Both the position numbers and the translations under genes were made by a program. Below, one piece after another: positions 54,147-58,496 of a stretch of DNA of 58,496 bases; the first letter of the stretch is position 1; every line of letters starts with the position of its first letter. This DNA is from Acidobacteriota bacterium (GTDB lineage Bacteria > Acidobacteriota > Polarisedimenticolia > J045): the NCBI GenBank assembly GCA_030949985.1, contig JAUZRX010000033.1:1-58496 (forward strand), read 5' to 3'. A model generated the notes under the pieces. The model made no database searches and was not told the DNA's origin. It was given only the letters and a program-made list of their open reading frames with translations.

Positions 54147-55844
54147 ATGCGCCCCGATTCCTGCCGCTTGTCGATGCCGCTCCTGGTCCTGCTGATCCTC
54201 ACCCTGGCTGTCGGCCCCTCCCTGGCCGGCCAGGCCCTGCTCACGGTGCGGATCGCCGGCCTCGGAGCCATGCTCGACGACCTGGAAGTGGCGGCCCGCG
54301 CCCTCGGCCGGCCCTTCGACCGCGACGAGGTCCTGGACAGCCTCGCCAAGCTCTCCCCCGCGGTGCTCCTCGACCAGGTGGACTTCGATCGTCCCCTGGT
54401 CTTCGTGATGCCCATCGAGGGGATGCTGCTGCAAGACCAGGGCGTGGTGGCCGTGGTGCCGGTCCGAAACGCGGATCTCGCCCTGGCGAAGCTGATCGAG
54501 GGGGTCGAAGGCGCCACGACCCAGGGGGCGATCACGGCATTGCCCGTCACCGAAGAGAAGACCGTCTACGTCCAGCCCGCCAAGGGTTACCTGATGGCTG
54601 CGTTCAACCGCCGGATCGCCGAAGACGCCAGGGTCGAGGATCTGCTCGACGACGGCCTGTCGCCGCCGGGAAACATCTCCGCGACGATCCAGATCGCCCC
54701 CATCGCTCCCATGGTCCAGATGGGGCTGATGCAGGTTCAGGCGATGGCCGAGGAGCCGTCCAGGCGTGAAACGCAGGGTGACGACGCGGCCGGAACCCAG
54801 GCGACGATCCCCTCCCTTGCGACTTACGGCGGCCTGATCAGCGACGCCCTGGCCAACGTGGCGACGATCAAGCTTTCTCTCGAACTGAACGGCGACGATG
54901 TTCTTTTCCATCATTGGGTCGTACCGAAAACCGGCAGCAGCCTCGAGGCCTTCATCTCCGCCCAGCGGGCGACCTGGCCCAAGATCGCCCGTTTCGCGGA
55001 CCCCTCGGCACCCGTGGTGATCGTCAGCAGCGTCACCCTCACCGACGCGGCGCGGGCGGCCTTCATCCGGTGGACCGCAACCCAGACCCGGGGCCGGATG
55101 CGCCCGACCCAACAAGCTGACGGCGACAACCCGGCACCCTCACCGATGGCGCTTTTCCAGTCCTTCTCCAGGCTTGGTACCCAGTGCAGCCGGGGTGACG
55201 GGGCGGCTTCCATACACCTCGATGGGTCGCGCGTGCCCCGAGTCGCCGGGGTCCAGGGTCTGCTCGACAGCGAAAAGTGCCGGGATCTTCCCGCCGCCCT
55301 GGCCAGGGCCTTCGGCCCGAGCGCCGAAAGCTTCACCCACGGCCATCTCGAGGCCTGGCAAAACAGCTTCCCCCTGAGCCTGGCGGGGCCGGGAGCGCCG
55401 GATCGGCAAGGGGGGACGGCCCCCAGCGGGGAAGTCCCCATGGCCGCGGGCCTGCTGGACGACCTGTTGCTGACCGTCCTGGGCGACGACGCTGCCCAGG
55501 CCCTGAAAGCCCTGGCCGATCGCATCGAGTCCCAGAAGGGCCCCGGTGTGGTCCCGGCAGACTTCGCCCCCCTCGAAACAGGGCCCGGCTCCTTCGCCCG
55601 GGTCGATCTGCGGGCCCTGAGTGACGACCTCCAACGGGCGGAGTCGAAGGGACCACCGCCGGCGATGGCCGTAAAACTCCCCCCTCTACCGAGCGGCCGC
55701 ATCCTCGGCGGCGTCCTGATCGACCATGGGCGGCTGGACTTCCGCCTGGTCGTGCCGCTCCACGTGATCGCGGCCCTGGCCGAAAACAACGCCTCCGCCG
55801 AGGCCGACGCCACCCCGGAAACCAGCTCGCCCGAGGGGCCGTGA
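54147..55844 (+). CDS. Exported protein of unknown function
   Basis: A 565-residue protein with a signal peptide (residues 10-27, ending SLAGQ). It is mostly mixed alpha/beta, without TM segments after the signal. Stretches such as DRPLVFVMPIEGMLLQDQGV and VVAVVPVRNADLALAKLIEG recall exported proteins of the DUF3352 type, but I do not claim the family. GGAGG lies shortly before the ATG. The stop at 55842-55844 is followed in the same frame by transposase-like sequence, so its C terminus may have been altered by the insertion. Confidence 0.6.
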   Translation: MRPDSCRLSMPLLVLLILTLAVGPSLAGQALLTVRIAGLGAMLDDLEVAARALGRPFDRDEVLDSLAKLSPAVLLDQVDFDRPLVFVMPIEGMLLQDQGVVAVVPVRNADLALAKLIEGVEGATTQGAITALPVTEEKTVYVQPAKGYLMAAFNRRIAEDARVEDLLDDGLSPPGNISATIQIAPIAPMVQMGLMQVQAMAEEPSRRETQGDDAAGTQATIPSLATYGGLISDALANVATIKLSLELNGDDVLFHHWVVPKTGSSLEAFISAQRATWPKIARFADPSAPVVIVSSVTLTDAARAAFIRWTATQTRGRMRPTQQADGDNPAPSPMALFQSFSRLGTQCSRGDGAASIHLDGSRVPRVAGVQGLLDSEKCRDLPAALARAFGPSAESFTHGHLEAWQNSFPLSLAGPGAPDRQGGTAPSGEVPMAAGLLDDLLLTVLGDDAAQALKALADRIESQKGPGVVPADFAPLETGPGSFARVDLRALSDDLQRAESKGPPPAMAVKLPPLPSGRILGGVLIDHGRLDFRLVVPLHVIAALAENNASAEADATPETSSPEGP

Positions 55845-57506
55845 GCGCTGGCAAACCTGAGTTCCTGGCCCTACGACCGCGTGGAAGCGCTCCGCGCCGT
55901 CTTGCGGGGAGCCACGGCCGTGGAGAATCTCTCGGAGGCATGCGAGATCGAGCGCAGCCTCCCTCATGGCCACGTGAGAGCTGTGCTCGGCTCCCTCCGC
56001 CGCCTGGGCCTGGATCGTATTCTCCACTCTCGGCGGTCACGGCAGCGCGACCTCATCGTAGCGCTGATCGTTGCCCGGATCGTCGCACCCGCTTCGAAAC
56101 TGGCGACGGCGAATGGACTCGAGCATGCCACTTTCGGCACCTTGGCCGATGAGCTGGAACTCGAGGATGTCAATGAGGACGACCTGTACAAGGCGATGGA
56201 CTGGCTCTTGCCCCGTCAAGACGCGATCGAGACCCGGCTTGCTCGGCGCCACCTCCGCGAGGGATCTCTGGCTTTGTACGATCTCACCTCATCCTGCTTT
56301 GAAGGCCGCACGTGTCCGTTGGCGAAATTGGGGCATTCGCGCGACAAGAAAAAGGGCAAGGCCCAGATCACCATTGGCCTGATCTGCGATGCGCGCGGAT
56401 GCCCTGTGGCGGTCGAGGTGTTTGAGGGCAACACAGCAGATCCGACGACCTTCTCCGCTCAAGTGATCAAGGTTCGTGAGCGCTTTGGTTTGAAGCGTGT
56501 TGTCTTTGTCGGAGATCGCGGAATGATCACGAGCGCTCGCATCCGCGAGGATCTTGAAAACCAACAGGACGTTTCATGGATCACTGCCTTGCGAGCCAAG
56601 CAGATTCAGCGCCTTGTCCAGCAGGGAAGCCTGCAACTCTCGCTCTTTGATGAATTCGATCTGGGCGAGGTCACAAGCCCAGAGTACCCAGGCGAGCGAT
56701 TGATTGCCTGCCGCAATCCCTTGCTGGCCGACGAGCGTGAACGCAAGCGTGAAGAGCTGTTGCAGGCCACCGAATCCGACCTGGACAAGATTGTGGTCGC
56801 GACACGACGCGCACGAAAACCCCTGAGGGGTCAGAGCGAGATTGGGCTTCGGGTCGGACGCGTGCTGGGCCGCTACAAGATGGCCAAGCACTTCCTTTTG
56901 GAGATCGAAGAAGACTCGTTCTCCTATCGAAGAGACGAAGAGAAGATCGCCCGCGAACAGGCTCTTGACGGGGTCTATATGATCCGTACCAGTGTGCCGG
57001 CCGAGGCGATGGGGACAACAACTGTGGTGCGCGCCTACAAGAGCTTGTCACATGCTGAGCGTGCTTTTCGCACGATGAAGACGATCGATCTCAAGATGCG
57101 CCCGATTCACCATCGTCTCGAGGACCGTGTGCGTGCCCACGTCTTCCTTTGCATGCTGGCCTACTACGTCGAGTGGCACATGACCCGCGCCCTTGCCCCA
57201 CTCCTTTTCGTTGACGAGGAGCCGGAAGGTGACCAGCTACGTCACAAGTCGATTGTGGCCCCCGCCCAGCGCTCGGCGTCTGCGCTGAGCAAGGCTTCCT
57301 CGAAGAAGAACAGCCGCGGCGAAGCGGTCCACAGCTTCCGTGGACTCTTGGCGCATCTCGGTACACTGACGAAGAACCTCGTCCGGCCCAAGATCAAGGG
57401 GTCGGCTCCCTTCGAGCAGACGACTCGCCCCGACCCTCTTCAGCAACGGGTGTTCGACTTGCTCGAGGAAAACTGCCGGCCAGAGGCTCCGTACCCAGTA
57501 CCGTGA
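55845..57506 (+). pseudogene. IS1634-type transposase, 5'-truncated
   Basis: The frame reads LANLSSWPYDRVEALRAVLRG directly after the preceding stop (quoted in part) and continues to a stop at 57506. Full-length IS1634 transposases have about 40-80 residues before the LANLS motif; here they are missing, leaving GTG 55881 as the only start. Catalytic residues remain: Asp in YDLTSS, Asp in VGDRGMI, and Glu/Lys of HAERAFRTMK (E-x6-K). Codon use is less GC-biased than in neighbouring genes. No terminal inverted repeat was identified. It is probably immobile. Confidence 0.8.
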
Positions 57507-57516
57507 TGGACTGAGG

Positions 57517-57819
57517 TTGCCTAACCCGTTGAATTGGTGGTGCTTTCTGCTCGTTCAGCCGAGGAACTTCGGACTAAAGCAAGCACCAGTCACATCCGTC
57601 TACACCGTTACGGCGGTCGACTTCGCTCTCGTTATCGTTTATGTCGACCACGAAACTCGCAGGGCTTGGGTCCTCACTTACGAGACTGAACGCTGGTCGG
57701 AGAATTCCGTCTTTGGACTTCGGGCGGCTCTCCTTGACAGGCTTGCCGAACAATGTGGCGGCAGGAAGGCGCGGCCAAGCATTCTGGACCGAATCCGAGA
57801 CAAGCTCGACAGGAGGTAA
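57517..57819 (+). CDS. Hypothetical protein
   Basis: A 100-codon frame starting at TTG 57517. The central part (VDFALVIVYVDHETRRAWVL) and the charged end have protein-like composition and the GC level is lower than the chromosome average, as in the adjacent transposase. No family recognised and no clear ribosome site. It may be a fragment carried in with the mobile elements. Confidence 0.3.
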   Translation: MPNPLNWWCFLLVQPRNFGLKQAPVTSVYTVTAVDFALVIVYVDHETRRAWVLTYETERWSENSVFGLRAALLDRLAEQCGGRKARPSILDRIRDKLDRR

Positions 57820-57926
57820 GCTGCGCATGGCAACACACAAGGTACCAAGCCTTTCACCTCCGTGACCTTCGATCTGAGCGGATCTTAGCCGAAACGCTCC
57901 TCCAGCAGCCGCAGTTCAGCAGTTCC

Positions 57927-58427
57927 GTAAGCGGTAGGCCATCGGCGTTCCTCCCCGGCTCTTCATCCGCCTGCGGATGCTGAAACGAGGAGGCCCACGA
58001 TGGCGGAAGAGCGTTCCCGGCGTGTCCGTCGTAGCGAGGAAGAGTGGCGAGAAGTTCCAGGAACATTCGAGGCTTCGAATCCGAGCGCCAGGGCGTGCTG
58101 CCGGCAGGAGCGAATCGGGACGGACGGACGGCATCGCCGGTGCAAGCGGCTGGCGCCTGGTTCCACCAGCGGATTCGTCGGCCTCAGGCCTCCGAGCGTT
58201 GTCGCCGATCGTGACGGTTGGGAGCTGGACCTGGAGCTGGCCTATGGCGCGGGTCTACGGTTGCGGGGCCCGGCGATGTTTCCCGCGGAACGCCCCCGGC
58301 GCGTCGCCTGCCACCTCACTCGGACATGGCTCTGTCGACGCCGGGGGCGGCGGGGAAGGAGCGTTCCGACGAAGATCCGCGGCCCTCTCCGCTCGTCTCG
58401 CGGGAACCCCGTCTGACGACCGCTTAC
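57927..58427. mobile_element. Decayed IS66-family element with both ends
   Basis: The segment is bounded by GTAAGCGGT at the left (57927) and its complement ACCGCTTAC at the right (to 58427), typical IS66 ends. It is only 501 bp, far shorter than a complete IS66 (about 2.5 kb), and holds a tnpA-like frame and the first residues of a tnpB. No matching 8-bp target duplication is seen (GCAGTTCC versus AGCCGCTC). Confidence 0.65.
58000..58416 (+). pseudogene. IS66 tnpA remnant fused to tnpB start
   Basis: ATG 58000 opens MAEERSRRVRRSEEEWREV, the usual start of IS66 TnpA proteins. Similarity continues through FEASNPSARACCRQE, a decayed helix-turn-helix, and GWELDLELAYGAGLRLRG. The tnpA stop is lost and the frame runs into MFPAERPRRV, the typical start of tnpB, before becoming meaningless. 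GAGGAGG precedes the ATG. Confidence 0.65.
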
Positions 58428-58496
58428 AGCCGCTCCACCTCCGGCGCCGCATGGCGGCCGGGGGACCGTCGATCACCGCGCCATCAGCAACACCCG

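Overview
This is a high-GC bacterial chromosome segment, roughly two thirds G+C by eye. It has a Gram-negative envelope (several outer-membrane porins, periplasmic cytochromes, Tat and Sec signal peptides) and a respiratory style built on multihaem cytochromes c. The large secreted proteins, bactofilin, PilZ and sigma-54 regulator recall Acidobacteriota or deltaproteobacterial relatives, but no marker here fixes the phylum. The stretch parA-parB-parS-mnmG-rsmG-mnmE is usually found close to the chromosome origin.

Layout. 1-5779 (minus): an electron-transfer operon of a di-haem cytochrome b membrane protein, a ferredoxin/zinc-ribbon/FAD oxidoreductase, a 23-CXXCH cytochrome and a second multihaem cytochrome that runs off the left edge. 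6107-7552: a sulfatase-fold hydrolase without the formylglycine motif. 7639-12728 (minus): an F1-only ATP synthase operon, atpHAGDC. 12947-16278 (minus): a tightly overlapped flavin operon (apbE, porin, FMN-binding protein, small membrane protein) with a Fur-like palindrome on the apbE start. 16446-20650: sulfotransferase, S9 peptidase, ArsC-like protein, PilZ protein and acyl carrier protein. 21018-28289 (plus): an SGNH hydrolase with a clear terminator, then four exported proteins of unknown function.

28373-39081 (minus) is the most interesting region. A sigma-54-type regulator with a degenerate receiver domain lies upstream of Rieske protein, cytochrome b, a 32-codon coupled ORF, an octahaem HAO-family cytochrome, a porin, and then napM-napA-napD-napG-napH. 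The last five genes match the Desulfovibrio-type nap order, but napC is replaced by a Rieske/cytochrome b pair plus an HAO-like enzyme. I infer a nitrate-to-nitrite-to-reduced-nitrogen respiratory module driven by quinol oxidation at a Rieske/b complex.

39367-50751 holds mutY, the parA-parB-bactofilin operon, three parS-type palindromes, mnmG-rsmG, mnmE, a small exported protein and two coupled CPA2 antiporter paralogues. 50752-58496 is less orderly: an acyltransferase remnant, a membrane zinc protease, a Xaa-Pro dipeptidase, a secreted unknown protein, a 5'-truncated IS1634-type transposase and an internally decayed IS66-type element with both ends still visible.
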